Positions 31,579 through 44,619 of a DNA stretch of 64,000 bases are shown in pieces. Source of the stretch: Phorcus lineatus (lineage: Eukaryota; Mollusca; Gastropoda; Trochida; Trochidae). Location of the stretch: positions 29,115,645 to 29,179,644 of the forward strand of contig OV121088.1 in NCBI GenBank assembly GCA_921293015.1. The letters are read 5' to 3'. The notes beneath the pieces are model-generated. The model saw only the letters and a list, made by a program, of their open reading frames with translations, had not been told where the DNA came from and searched no databases. A program made the position numbers and the translations under genes. Each line of letters begins with the position of its first letter. Position 1 is the first letter of the stretch.

Positions 31579-33589
31579 GCTAATGGCCCATGGATATCTT
31601 GGCAATGTTTGTCACATATGAGATTTAAATGTAATTAATTACACCTCTGTCTCATTTTTAATATTTTTTTCACAAAATATTAAAATATTAAATAAATGAC
31701 ACTTTACAAATAGCTAAAGATATGACACAAACATCCTGACTCTATATCGATCAATATTGTTGCAATTGATATATTTAATCCATTTGCATTGTTCTTTTAA
31801 AGTCTTTGAAAATTCCACTTAATCCTTTTCCCAACTGTCAAATTATATTTTTGTAACCTGTTAATATTATTTTTGCCAAAATAATTAAACCAGGCTTATG
31901 GTGAACGGGAAAACTTTACTTTCAATTCTCAAATGACAAGTGACAATACCCATTTCCGACACAAATGTTAATAAAGTTTCTCCAAGTAAACCCACTTGTA
32001 ATAAAATAACAAATAAAGGAGTTAGGGTACTTAATGTTGAAACCCTGCTGGAGTTAAGTTTCAAAATAATTAACATAAAGTCAGTGAGAGTGGTCTGATT
32101 TTCAAGGTCTATTTAACAAATGTATTTTCCATTCAGGTGTCAAAGTTGAGATTTTCGTATCTAAGCAATCTGCAAATATAAAGATGACAGCCGGACATCT
32201 GAATCCCTGTCAAAAACACCTGGATTTTTATTTTCTCCATTTGTTATGGCAAAAGAATTTGCTTAGAGACAGCATTGAAATGTAACCAAGGTATTTTGTG
32301 ATTAATTTCACTGGTCTTCATCGCCTTGACAATAGGTAAACTGACCACTGGATTATTGCTGTGGTCAGTTCGAATTACAAGGATGACTGGTCAGTTAGTT
32401 ACATTGTATGGTCAGCCTGTTGTGTTGGACACTGCATTATTTAAATTCAAGAATGTGGTTGTGTGTGTTTAATTCATTGTACTTGTGTCAAAATATTAGC
32501 CCATGTCAGAGTATAATTGATGATGTTTAAAGATTTAATTCACTGTTCATATTTCTCCTTCTTTCTTTGTTGTCCCTTGTCATATGAAATAAAAACTTTT
32601 TCAATCGTGACATTTTAAATTTGTACTATTTCTTTACTTAAATTTGAATGGTTGACAGGCATGTTTGAATATCTCTATTGATTGGCTTGCTGATGTATTG
32701 TAAATAATTGCTTTGTGAAAAAATACCCTATAATTTAAAAACTGAATTTGTTAGCGGGGAAGCTGTTGACATGGTCAAAATTCTTTGCCTGATAATGTTC
32801 TTAATATCACTGACATAGAATTTAAGAAAGACACTTTTTGTCTATCAAATATAAGCAGAATATTTCTTTAGGAAAAGATAATTTTAGAAATTAAAAAAAA
32901 AAAATGTGTATGAAATTGAGGGATTTAGACAGCTTTCACTTGTTTTTTTCCTTTTAATTTTCACTATCAGTAATGGTCACAATTTTGAAATCAGTAATTC
33001 TATATATATTGGACAAAAATGTACTGATGTTTTTTTCTGACATTTTGCTGATTGTTAGGAGTTTTAAAAAAATAGTTTTGTAATTTACATTTACATAGTT
33101 GTTCATTGCTGGTTTTCTGTTTATTAAATTTCATTTAATTCATTTATTAATTCAATTCAATTCGTAAGTCATCATGCCAATCCATAAGAAATGACCTCTC
33201 ATAATAGAACAGATTTGCATTGTAGTTCCCTTTCTGAGTTAAAGACCTCGCCAATATACTCTGGCGCCTGCAGCTATATTCAGTGAATATTCTGTTATCA
33301 TCCTTATAACAGCAGATTCCTTTAACAGTTACCCTTCTGCTCCCCTATAATTGTAATTCATAAGACAAAATGGAATTTCATAAGAAATTCCTTCACTCAT
33401 AACATACCAAGATTTCCATCTAAGCTCCTATTTTAGGCTAAGAAAAGACCTTTGCATCACCAATGGATCATACAGTCATCATGCAACCGTACAACAACAG
33501 AAAGCACCTAAAGAATTAACCTGTCCACCTGTAGAGGGTGCCCTACTTGTGATCACTATGATCCCTCACCTTTAATTGCCCCTACTAAC
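31579..33589. other. long gene-free stretch
   Basis: AT-rich, with isolated A and T runs and a weak GGTCAG repetition near 32340-32420. No exon-like segment found. The frame 31885-32076 is unsupported. Confidence 0.5.
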
Positions 33590-34000
33590 TCCTTCAGCTT
33601 GATACCTAATCACTTCCTGCCTCCTGAGGGGGACAGATTACATAAACTCCTCTAAATCTCCTCTCCCCTTTCTTGTCCCTCACCCTCAAGTCCTCTCGGC
33701 TTGAATCCTGCACATCTTGAGTGACCTCCCACCTTGAGATGGCCCAATTATGCAAAGTCTGTAATTATGTCTGTAGATAAGGTTAATGATCTTTTAACAC
33801 ACGATATTATCCAGAGTACATCTATACTTTACTTTATCTATATCCCTTTTCTTTTTTGATTTTCCCTCATCCTTACCTGTCCCCTTGATTTGAACTCTGC
33901 ATATATCTTGAATGACCTTCCACCTTCTAATGGTCCATCTGGATGTTGCACTTCTTTATAATATGATCAGATGTCTGATTAAAGTTATTGTAATTTTTTT
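33590..34000. repeat. eroded duplication, offset about 190 bp, C/T-rich
   Basis: GACCTCCCACCTT (33722) and GACCTTCCACCTT (33914) lie in matching contexts. CTTGAATCCTGCACATCTTG matches TTTGAACTCTGCATATATCT before them, and ATGGCCCAATTATG matches ATGGTCCATCTGGATG after them. A weaker third echo occurs near 34320-34370. Confidence 0.5.
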
Positions 34001-35058
34001 TATTTTGTGTCTTCTGTTTTAGTTGATTCTTATTTTAGTTCAGAATATTTCATGAAATTTTGCAAGAAACCAATTTCATATTCATATTCACAATCACAAA
34101 TTTAAACCTTACAAGGAAAAACTCAACCTTCTTACTGGACTAAAAAATTTGTTTATGACATCTTATATTATATAGCACCATTTTCTTAAGTAGAGACTTT
34201 GAATCAATTCTATCAATCTAGGATTTCCTACTTTCCTAAAGTAAAATCTAAAAGTAAAAAGATCATCTGATTTCAAAATCTGCTGCAGGGTAAAGATGGC
34301 AGGCAACCTACTATGATCCCATCCTCCAAGATCCCCTTCACTTGACCTCCAAATTACCCTGTGTATTGAAATCCAGAGATTGTCGATTACATAGCCCTGT
34401 CTGTAGTCATTCAGTTCAGATATGAATAATATTCATGATAATAAATTTACCTGTGCCTAAGCCATGTCAGTCTGTATCCGACAACTATCTCAGATTTCCT
34501 TGATGTCAGCTATGAAGCTGTCGGAATCCCCTTGCTTGAAAACATGCCAGTTTTAATCCATCACTTCCATTCTCTTTATCTAAGCTGCTGATGACTTAAT
34601 TCACAGTTACATAAGACATGAGAGGGTGTTTAGTCTTCATGATGAAGTTAATCAGGCATTTGAGCGACTGGCTCCTTCCTAATTGAAATGTTTGTGATCT
34701 TGTGATGAGCAGGCAATTGAAATTAATGTTGTGACTTGGAAGTAATTTCATTTTGAAATAGAACATCAACTGTTGTAATGAATTCAGACCTGTGATTCAA
34801 GTATGGGAAATTCTGTTTCATTGTTTCAAGATGTCTACAAAAGCTTTTTTTGCATTTTAAAGTTAAAAGTCATTTGTGTAGTCAATGTGATGTTATATTG
34901 TAGGAAGTTTGAAAGAAGAAACCCTAGTTCTTGAATTTGTGTGTGTGTGACTTTTTCAACTCTTATTGATTTATAAATTAGTAAGTTATGCGTAGTTAAA
35001 ACAAGATGTTTTTGGTAACAACTGATTTTATATACATCTTTTTGGACAATGTGCTTAC
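34001..35058. other. gene-free stretch
   Basis: No feature recognised. The minus-strand frame 34835-35077 is AT-driven. Confidence 0.5.
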
Positions 35059-35455
35059 TAGTGGTGTAAAGATTCATTTATAGTATCAATGTTTGCATCG
35101 TCTACTATGCAATACAAGTGCATTGATACAAAGCACATTTAGACAATATATCACAATATGTATATCGTGCATCGCCATAAGAGATAATATCGCGATACTA
35201 TTAACATATAACTATATACACCAACATAGTTTTTATTCTATTTTAGAGATCACAGTGTTTAGCCAAACAGAAATTATACTAATGTTTCTGATATTTCATC
35301 CGCAATTTCTCAGTCCCTCTGGTTTTGTGATTAGGTAACCAAGAAATAACATTACTTTTTTATGTCCTATATAACTTTTTTCATGAACAGAAGAAAATCG
35401 GGATATGTATTGTATCGCAACCATAGTATCGTGATGATAATCATCTTGCAGTGTC
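35059..35455 (+). mobile_element. DNA-transposon-like repeat TAGTGGTGTAA, copy 1
   Basis: It starts TAGTGGTGTAAAGATTCAT, then GCATCGTCTACTATGCAATA, with many (C)GATA/TATCG words. It ends near CGCAACCATAGTATCGTGAT. An inverted relative lies at 41725-42258. No transposase frame is visible. The superfamily is uncertain (possibly hAT-type). Confidence 0.65.
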
Positions 35456-36049
35456 CCTGACAATACATCCATGACAAAATATTTGACAAATAAAACTGGA
35501 ATCAGGTTACATCGTTACGGCACTTAGGCCACAACACACAGGTCTTACCCCTAGTCATCAAGTAAAGTGTAAGGAATGCACACACAGGATATTATAAGTC
35601 TAACAAGGCTCAGGAAAGAAAACATATAAACATTTGCGTGCTTCATCCTATTCCTCAATTTCACCTTCTGTTGAGTCTTTCTACATGATAGAAAGATTAC
35701 AACAAAAGATGCAATTAATAACAGCTGACAAATTCAAAGAGAGTCTCGGATCCTTTGCCCATCTCCTGTTTGAAGTTTGTACCAAATAGTAAAATATATG
35801 CTTAGTTGATATTCCCAAAATGATTATTAGAAATTCACGGAAATAAAATGATTTCTGATATTCAATCACTTCCTGAATGTATGCAATATAAGCCTAGACA
35901 CAAAAACAAAAGACCGTCCTCAACTTTATGAAATTATGAATAAAAGGAACATCCAATGATTGTTCAAATCATCTCCTGTATTACTACTTTCATTCTTCCA
36001 TGGTGCTTGATATGAATAAGATCCTTACTTCATATTTTAAAACAGAAAA
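35456..36049. other. gene-free stretch
   Basis: No feature recognised. The frames at 35681-35869 and 36000-36203 are unsupported. Confidence 0.5.
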
Positions 36050-36362
36050 TAGACCACCAAGACTTGAACCAAGTTGCAGTCAGAACACTGCTGGGCATAA
36101 AGTAAGTCTCATCTATTCATATAATATTTTACAAAACCCACAGAAATCTGTTTCATCTCCTTCAATCAATATATTTGAGCTCTTAAGTTACTACCCTGGG
36201 TAGGAGCCCCTTCATGTAACAGGGATTTCTGATATCAAAATTTAAAAAAAAGAAAAAATCAATCCTCCCCCCCAAAATCCTTGTTATATATTTTAAGGAA
36301 GCAGATAGAACCACCAAGACTTGAACCAAGTTGCAGCTTGAATACTGTCAGACAATAAGTCA
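36050..36362 (-). repeat. duplicated tRNA-arm-like segment
   Basis: ACCACCAAGACTTGAACCAA followed by GTTGCAG occurs at about 36053-36079 and 36310-36336. Similarity continues for about 55 bp to AGTAAGTC/AATAAGTC. On the minus strand it reads GGTTCAAGTC, a box B-like T-arm. It is perhaps a tRNA-derived repeat that was duplicated. No complete tRNA is present. Confidence 0.5.
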
Positions 36363-36589
36363 CATACTTCTTTCTACAACTTTTTCAAGGCCCCAAAATC
36401 TCCAAAAGGTCATTGATCTTCTATCAACTGTTATGCTTGGTTTATGCAACAGCCCAGAAGGACCAAACTATTGTCCATACAGTCGATGGTGGTTAATTTG
36501 ATCTGTACTCTGTCTGTCTGCTCAGCATGTGCATGGACCTCCTGTAGGATATCATTAACATGGTTTGTCTTCCCCTGTTGCTTCTTGAC

Positions 36590-37350
36590 AATGATCAGAT
36601 GTCATCTGCCCGGGGACAAGTCTTCTTCATCACTCATGGTCTGATCCAGACACTTCTTACACTGGGTCTGATGGTTCCTGTTTGGACAGTCAGTGGATGA
36701 AACATGTTGTTGATGTGTAACTGTTCACAAGACTGTTGGGTAATGAACAAGAGATGATGAACTCAGATGTCATCTGCCCCTGGACAGGGTCTCTGTCATC
36801 TCTCAAGGACCAAGTCAGACGATTCTAACACTTTGTCTGATGACTTTGCTTGATGGTTCCTGTTTGGACAGCCAGTGAATGAAAACTAGTTGTTATCCAA
36901 CTGTTCACAAGATTGTTGGGTTAAGATGAAGAGATGATTAACTCATATGACACCTGCCTCTGGACTCATCACTCAAGGACCAGATCAGAAAGTTCTAACA
37001 CTTTCTCTGATGATCCTTGTTTAAAATAAATAAAAAATCATATACAGTCAAAAGATTGTTGTGAGTGAAGATGGGGAGAGATGATCATTGCAGATGTCAC
37101 CTGCCTGGTTAGATGACCAATCCAGACACTTCTAACATTATGTCTGATAGTTTCTATTTAGACAGACAGTGGATGAAAACATGCTGTTGTTATCCGACTG
37201 TTCACAAGATTGTGTAGTAGAGATCAGAAGGGATATAACCATGCATTGATCACCTGCCTTCAGGGCTTGGATGGCATCAAGATTCATGGACTGTCCACCC
37301 TTACAACACCATGTCTGATGGTTCCTGTTTGAATTGTCAGTTGATAAATA
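36590..37350. repeat. eroded tandem array, unit about 150-180 bp, 5 copies
   Basis: GATG(T)CA(T/C)CTGCC starts copies near 36597, 36766, 36945, 37092 and 37248. Within them, TGATGGTTCCTGTTTGGACA, GTGGATGAAA and ACTGTTCACAAGATTGT recur in order. Copies are diverged and of unequal length. Frames such as 36444-36644 and 37138-37479 are chance openings. Confidence 0.75.
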
Positions 37351-39751
37351 AGCATATACCTTTGTTATTAAATTGTTAAAAACATGTGAGGTTATGGTTG
37401 GTATCATTCTAGTTAAGTTATTTATTTTTAAAGTAAGACTTAAGTTTTTTTCAAATTCGGCAATTATCCTTCTTACCACTATTTCCTATCAGTGCCAGGT
37501 ATCTTTGTTATTCTCCTGCTGTAGTTTATTTGTGATTAATCCATTCACATGATGGATGGTAACAACTGGTCATTAAATTAACACCTGGTGTTCAAAGCAT
37601 TACTTCATGCATATTATCATTTTCTACTGGCCAGATAAACCCCATTATTACTTCATCAAATTAAACCTTGGTGACCCAAGGATTACCTGATGGATGTTAT
37701 CAATCCCTCCCATTGTTGGACGTGATCAGTCTCATCAAGAAATGAACACCCCTGCCAAGAACACCCTGGTGACTGGACTATTTCTCTATGGATACTATCG
37801 AGCCTCCTATTGTGTCATGGACATGGAATGGAGATTGGGATCATACAGGGTGACTCTCTCCATCCACAGAAATTTTCTTGAATACACCATTGATAAATAT
37901 CGTCATTTTGACTCATGGCAATCATTGATGAGCAGATTATACCTGTCTGTGTCTATGTGTTTATGACTTTCCCCGTCCAGGTTTTTTATGGAGAATTTAT
38001 TAACCAGAATCAGATTAGGAAAGAAATTCTGTCTGATGATAATCCTGGCTTTGTTCCAAGTAAAAAAGAAGAAGCAATCATTAAACTATGCTTATAATGA
38101 GGCTGATATTACAAAATACTAAACTCTGAATTATATAATCTGTCTTCTAAGCTTTTTAATGAAACATTCCATTGATATCTCTTATAGTAAGTTTATTATG
38201 CACATTTTTTTGGGGATATCTTTGACCAATGTTTCAGATGTTTCAACAAAATAAGCCTTACTTTTGAATGACAAATTGGCACTTCATTTGATCCATAAAG
38301 TGAACATCCTTATATTATTGTTAAGTAATGCTTGAAGTAACTTTTTATCTTCCATTATGGTCTCATTATCTAAGACTGGAATTGGTTTAACAGACTGATG
38401 AAAAATACCGCAGTTCCTAAATATATTGGACTGACTAAGTCTTCTTAGAAATCTTACAATTTTAATTCTTCATAATAAAGACTTTATGATGAAAAATTAA
38501 TTTTATGCTCTTTACATACTCTATATTAAATGTTGAAGTTATTAAACATATGCATATAGACTTGTACGGTTTCCTTACCTACGGAATGTGAACACCTGCC
38601 ACATTACACACCTGTCGTTACCATAGCATACCTAAGTTTACCTGGAATTTTGTTTGTGTAGAGCTATGTGATCTGGTCTTATTAACAGTATCATAGTTAG
38701 TCAAACTTTGTACGGCTTTTAAAAGATTAACCAAGAAATATCAAAGATTAGATATTAAGTTCAATTGAATCTTGTAATAAAGGAAATAAAGACCTTTGAA
38801 AGAATAAAAGATAAAATCATATCTGTTAAACAAATATATCATTTTTCAGGTAGCAAACACATATCGGTAAAATAGAACAGAGATTATTGTCATATTGTGT
38901 GCTTAGCTTAACAATCTAATATCAAGGCTTGATACGAATTATGCTTAGAATAATTTACATTAAGGCAAATTCTTTTAAGCTTTTGGTAAACAGAATAACA
39001 CCACTGATTAACAATTTTCTGTTTGATATATTTCAACATATTTTTATATCATGAAGGTTTTAATTTTTACATTTAGATTATGTAGGATATTTAAGGATAT
39101 GAAATCAGGAAATTTTAATTTTTTGTAATATCAAAAAGCAATCAATAAATTCATCATTTAATTGAAAATGTTTATACAAGATTTGAACCAATGCTAGTCA
39201 AATAAAAACGTATAAATATAATAAAAGTATCCAGTCAAAAAATATACCTTGTCAGTTCATTTGACAAAACTGAGAAAAATTAAAAAAGTTACCTGACTAA
39301 ACAAAAGGACAAAAAGTAATTGGATTTCTGATGTAATTTTTAGTCATTATAAACCCAAGACAATAAATGACTTATTGATTTAACTGATAAAGTTTAAACA
39401 AGAATTAAGAAGATCTAGAACATTTTCCTATCATATTAGATTTCAGCTAGGTTGTAAAATTGTTGATTATTCTATTTGACATATGCATCAGCTAGGCTGC
39501 CCTTAAGACAGGTGCAATATTTCACTTCCTGTTTTTTATGGAATATTATGTAAAATTGTTATATATGAATTTAGATATTTTGAATAACTGATGCTCTGTC
39601 TAGAGAAGAAAATTAAATGGAGATATTACGTTGAAATATTGGGTACATCATAAGCCACAAACAACTGAATAAATAAAGTTGAATCATCATATCACATTGG
39701 TTAATGGTTATATCTCAGCTCCCCTGTTATCATAAAAAAAAGGTGAATATT
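37351..39751. other. long gene-free stretch
   Basis: At 37540-37830 an (A)CC(T)TGGTG...TTA(C)..ATG(G)AT-TATC pattern returns about three times, another very old duplication. The frame 37694-37966 has no recognisable domain. The rest is AT-rich. Confidence 0.45.
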
Positions 39752-40040
39752 TAATAATAATAATGGTAATAATAATGATTATGACGATAATGATAATGAT
39801 GATAATAATATTTCGATTTGTAGGCACTATATCCACACACTTTAAAAAAAGAAGAAGATGAATATCTAATAATAATAATGATGATAATAACGATAATGAT
39901 GATAATGATAATAATGTTATTTCGATTTATAGGTGTCATGTCCACACACTAAAGAATGCGCAAAGCGCCTTGTGTGTAGAGCTAAAAGGAAACTGCACAC
40001 GGTCGACAGTCAATCGTAGTACTTCTTACAAGGAGGATTT
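39752..40040 (-). repeat. trinucleotide microsatellites with a possible LINE 3' tail
   Basis: ATA/ATG-type runs at 39752-39810 and 39868-39915 are each followed on the plus strand by ATTTCGATTT(G/A)TAGG and a TCCACACACT word. After the second comes GCGCAAAGCGCC. On the minus strand this resembles a LINE 3' UTR ending in an (ATT)n tail, as at 348-440, with the tail junction duplicated. No ORF2 residues are left. Confidence 0.4.
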
Positions 40041-40589
40041 AAAAAAGTCAAGAGAGGTCGCTGTTTTGAGTGCTATTGGAAGAATCAATTAAGTATTTGT
40101 GAATCAATTTGATGATTTGATACATAATCTCTCAGCTTACTTGTTTCAATAAAGAAGTGATAATGATCGTACAATTAAATACTGAAGAAACTGATTGTAA
40201 AGGTTACCTCAGACTTGTGGAAGCAATTATTCAGTAACTAATGATTTATAAAGTGGGAAATACACTGAAAGGCCAAATATTCCTTAATTTCATTGGTAAA
40301 CTTTAGTTTGTAGGGAAGTATACATATGAAAACCCAGCTTTTATGAAAGTGATATTTTTTCAATGTTAATTATGTACCATGTTGAATAGATACCTCCAGA
40401 TCAGAGAGTATATACTGGGAATGAGCTTTCAGAGATACTGGTTAAAATTTGTGGATTTTTCCAATTAGTGAATTCATTTTATTCTATGCTTTGCATGAAT
40501 AATATTCAAAAGAATATGTTTCAAATTGACCATGATTGAATAATGTCTGATACCATTGATATCTAATATTTTTTTGTACACTTGTATGT
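40041..40589. other. gene-free stretch
   Basis: No feature recognised. Confidence 0.5.
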
Positions 40590-41690
40590 TTTTGTTATTA
40601 AGTACAAATAATTTATGGATGACAACTTATTTATTCTGAGGTTGCGACGTTTCGATACAGATTCTTGTATCGTTGTCACGCTTATTTGTACTTAGTTAAT
40701 TGCTTCCAACTTCTAAAATGCCACTCAAAGAAGTTTTTGTTATTGTTTAAGAATACGGATAAGACAGAAGGCACAATGTGCAGCAAACCAGTGGTCACTT
40801 CTTGACCATCATCCACAGAATAGAAATGTTAATACCACATGGTTTCAGCCTGAAATCTTAATAATAATTATGATGTCCCATGGCAACCTTTTAGTAATCA
40901 GATTAATTTGAATTGACAAAAGATAAATAGCTAGTATACATAATTAGACGAAAGCTCCAGTATATTTATGGTTCTCTCGTACACCAACATCTTGGAAAGT
41001 TTTTTATCCAGGGAAACTGACAGGACAGAAGTTTTTCCATGTGGTACCCTGATAAGTTTTTTGTTCAGGAAAACTGACAGAAAGAAGTTGTTCCATGTGG
41101 TCATCAACAGGTCACTCCTTGACCATCTTCCAGTGACCGCCTCCGGCCCTTGATCTTCCCTGAAGAGCCTTCATGTGTGCAGGATACATAACCGATCTGT
41201 CCATCTTGAATGAGTTGATTTACTGCTCTATGTCTGTTCACTTCACTTACCCTCCCAGCTAACTCTCCTGGACACTGTTGTAGCCTGGTAGGACTAGAGT
41301 TAAATCCTCCATGAAGCTCGGGTTGTCCTCACTGCCAGAAGTAATGTTCTTTGGCAGCATTTTGTTATGTTCTAAGCTTTGGAAAACTGAGAAAAACATG
41401 CCCATTTCAATTATTGCAAAGAAATAAGGTGATGACATTCTTCATACAATTTTATGCCATAGTTATAAGTACAATGAAATTGAAGAAAATAGGAAATGGA
41501 TTAACAACTTCTTTATTGCAAAGAGATGCCATTTTCTTCATCAAACCAACTTCTAAAAATGCCACTCAAAGAAGCTACAATAAAATTGTTGATTTTTTAT
41601 GCGAGAACATATTGGTATAAAGTCTTAGTCATCTCAGTTGGGACTTGTTGATTTTAGGTATTTTGTTATTTTATAGGCTTTGGAAAAACT
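40590..41690. repeat. foldback plus scattered local duplications
   Basis: An inverted pair ATTAAGTACAAATAA / TTATTTGTACTTAGTTAAT (40597-40611, 40682-40700) encloses a GACGTTTCGATACA..TTGTATCG hairpin. Next to it, CCAACTTCTAAAATGCCACT with CAAAGAAG (about 40707-40734) is repeated almost exactly at about 41547-41576. At 40990-41110 a CAGG(G/A)AAACTGACAG ... TTCCATGTGGT unit occurs twice. GTTATNTT...AGGCTTTGGAAAA at 41367-41395 returns at 41666-41690. The frame 41351-41620 runs through these. Confidence 0.55.
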
Positions 41691-41724
41691 GAGGAAATCA
41701 GGTTCATCTCTATTAGACCTGTGT

Positions 41725-42258
41725 ATCCTGGCCTTAGTGGCGAGACAATATATCCCGATTCTTTTTTATTAGGCGAGACGATATATCATGGAATTATTGC
41801 CTAGGAACCTACGAGACGATTATCATCACGATACAGTGGTTGCGATACGATACGTATCCCGATTCTCTACAGTTTATGAAAGAACTATAGATAGGACATA
41901 GAACAGTAATGTTATTTCTTACATACCAACTTGTCATAGATATTACATGAAGGGAAATCACAAATTTAGAGAGACTGTGTAAATATCATATAATTTCTCT
42001 TTCTGTTTCTGTTCTAATCACTGTTATCTCTGAAAAAGAAGAAAAATAAAAAGCATTTATAGTTATTTGTTTGAAACAAATTATGTTAACGGTATCGGGA
42101 TATATTGTACGTGTCTTATGGCGATACATTGATGTATCGTGGACCCTCACGATATAAATGTCCTGATATATTGTCTAAACATGTTTTGTATCGATGCACT
42201 CGTATCGGGTAGTAGACAATGCAAACATTGTTACTATCGATGAATTGTTACACCACTA
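41725..42258 (-). mobile_element. DNA-transposon-like repeat TAGTGGTGTAA, copy 2 (inverted)
   Basis: Read on the minus strand it opens TAGTGGTGTAACAATTCATC at 42258 and shares GCATTGTCTACTA, AGTGCATCGATACAAA and TTTAGACAATATATCA with copy 1. It also shares CGCAACCACTGTATCGTGAT near the far end. It is longer than copy 1 because both have lost or gained internal sequence. Repeated CGATAC/GTATCG words make it self-complementary. Confidence 0.65.
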
Positions 42259-44619
42259 ATCTCTATGATGGCCGGGTGTTGAATTAGCTGATGATATCCT
42301 CAGTACAAGTTTATGGCAATATCTATGAATGCTATGAAATTGTTGATTTCCTACAATATGGACATAGGTGCTAACACTTACTCATCTCGTTTAAAACTTA
42401 GGAATACTTGTTGTATATGTACACATCATGTCTTCCTTTTTAAATTTTATTAATAACAAGTAGAAGTTTCCAAATGGATTGACTTTGCACCTCTACCATG
42501 GCCTGTGAAAGGGTTTGATGTATTCGTTTAAATTCTCTTGGGTGCCAGTTAAGTAGCCAATTTTGTTCATCATTGCAGTTTTTAGTAACCAAATAGACCC
42601 TTTAACATATTGAATGTATCACTTGTAAGGGGTTATATGTGAGCTGTGCTCACTTCTGTATAAACTCATCATTAGTACATTTGAATATTATCCAAGTTTT
42701 TTTCATTTGAGTGACAAATAAAAATCAAACGATGCTGCTCTATCATCATGATGATAAAAATAATCATAAGTCTGTCCTTCTCTTGGAATTTTTTAGTCCA
42801 AAATCAAGATACCCTCAAATAGAATTTTGTTGAGGCAAGTATCTACCATGATATGTGGTCTGTGTGAAGAGTTCACCTCACTGACAGGATCTTGTCTACC
42901 GTACGGCCAGATTCGTTGATGCGTTAGAATATTGTATAACATAATACAAGAAGAAAAAGGATAATTCTACCATCAAAGACACGTTGGGAACGAGTGTAGC
43001 TTAAATACCACCCTAACTGAACATCATTTACTTCTTGGATTAACCATACTTCTTCTTATATAACATAGTTATGCCGATATTGATGCTTACTGAGGCTTAT
43101 GTCAGTTAACATTGTGGAAATCATTCACGGAAACACAAGTATAATGAAGCTGAACGATGTTTGATCAAATTTTAAGAAGTTTATATTTATGTTTTAATCA
43201 TCATAATTTTACTCAGGTCATACATTTCTAAGTTGCTAAGAAGCATTATAGGTAGCTTTGAACATTTTTATTTAAAAAATTCTCAAGACTTAAAGAGCAG
43301 GTTTCTCTTTTGAATAAAATCTTTTGAAATGTGTTCAATTGTATTTATGATAACAACATAAATTTACCTTTGACGTACTTATGCAAGCTAAGCAAGTTTG
43401 ACATACAGTAAAAACACATGTTATGACGGACATATATTTAGTAAGAAAACACAATCATCATTATCACCTTACTATGAAATCTGGAAAATCTGGAAAATCA
43501 ATTTCTCTCTTAAAAGACCTGCATTTCCCAGCTTTTCTGCCATGAACTAGACTCATGGTTGTTTTTAGTCTTTTTCACTCACATCAATCTATCTGACATA
43601 AGGTAAGTCAAAGATGAAAGTTAAAACTAATTCAGTGTTGTATTACGACCGTTTCTCGATTGATTTATTGTCTGGTTGAGGATGAGGCATCCACATCAGA
43701 CAGCTAATTGGTCGACTTTCTCTTCAAGAGAATTGAGGTCGGATAATGCAGTGAAAAGATAAATAGTTGCGATGAAGGATATTTTTTCGAAAAAAACTTG
43801 TAGATTGGTTTTGTAATTGCGTGAAGGAAAATTTGTCATATTCTGTCATCGTTGGTTCAATTTGTCAGGATTCCTATTACTGTTTCCCATGGCCCCTGAA
43901 TGTGATAAACACATTCTGGATATTCAGTAATGCAAAAGCCATATTATTAAACAACAACTTTTGTGAACTAACTTCATACACATAGTCATAATGATATAAA
44001 AGACTAGAATTCAAAGTTAATTTATTCTTATTTCATTAAACAGGTTTCTTCATCATTCAGTAAAGAAATTTGGAAAAAAATATTGCATATTTTTATTATA
44101 CACATCCAAATCTCATAAGCAAAATATTTCAGTGAAAATCATGAGAAAAGAAAATATAAGAAAATTTAACTTTTTCCCTGCCTTGTGCAAAATAATTTTA
44201 CAGCTTATTTTCATTTTCATTATATGCCCCTAACTGCCAAAATATTGTTGAGGTGGCACTTTACAATAACTCACTCACTCATTTCCATTTTTATTTTGTC
44301 CTTATTACCCCTTGTCTTAATGTTCATAACCCTTCATCTTGCTGTAGTGCATCTTCCCGTGCATAGCTTTAAATTGCACCAGTCTCTATCACAAGCACAT
44401 AAATGTACGGGAAATGTGGCAAGCCCTATCTTAGCAAAGTCTTTGGGGCTGGCAGAAGTATAGGTCATGCGTGGGAAGATGGCTGTATAATGATGGACTA
44501 TGAACTTTTCTTATAGTCCTGTTTCATGGCTGTATGTACCCTTAAAAACTATTATTATTTCACATACTAAATATTACATTTCCATAGTAAATATTGTATC
44601 GAAAAATAATTAACAGCTA
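42259..44619. other. long gene-free stretch
   Basis: AT-rich. A CATCTTCCCGTGCAT word (44349) has an inverted near-match at 44466-44483. The frame 44185-44463 is hydrophobic but lacks a recognisable family pattern. Confidence 0.45.
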
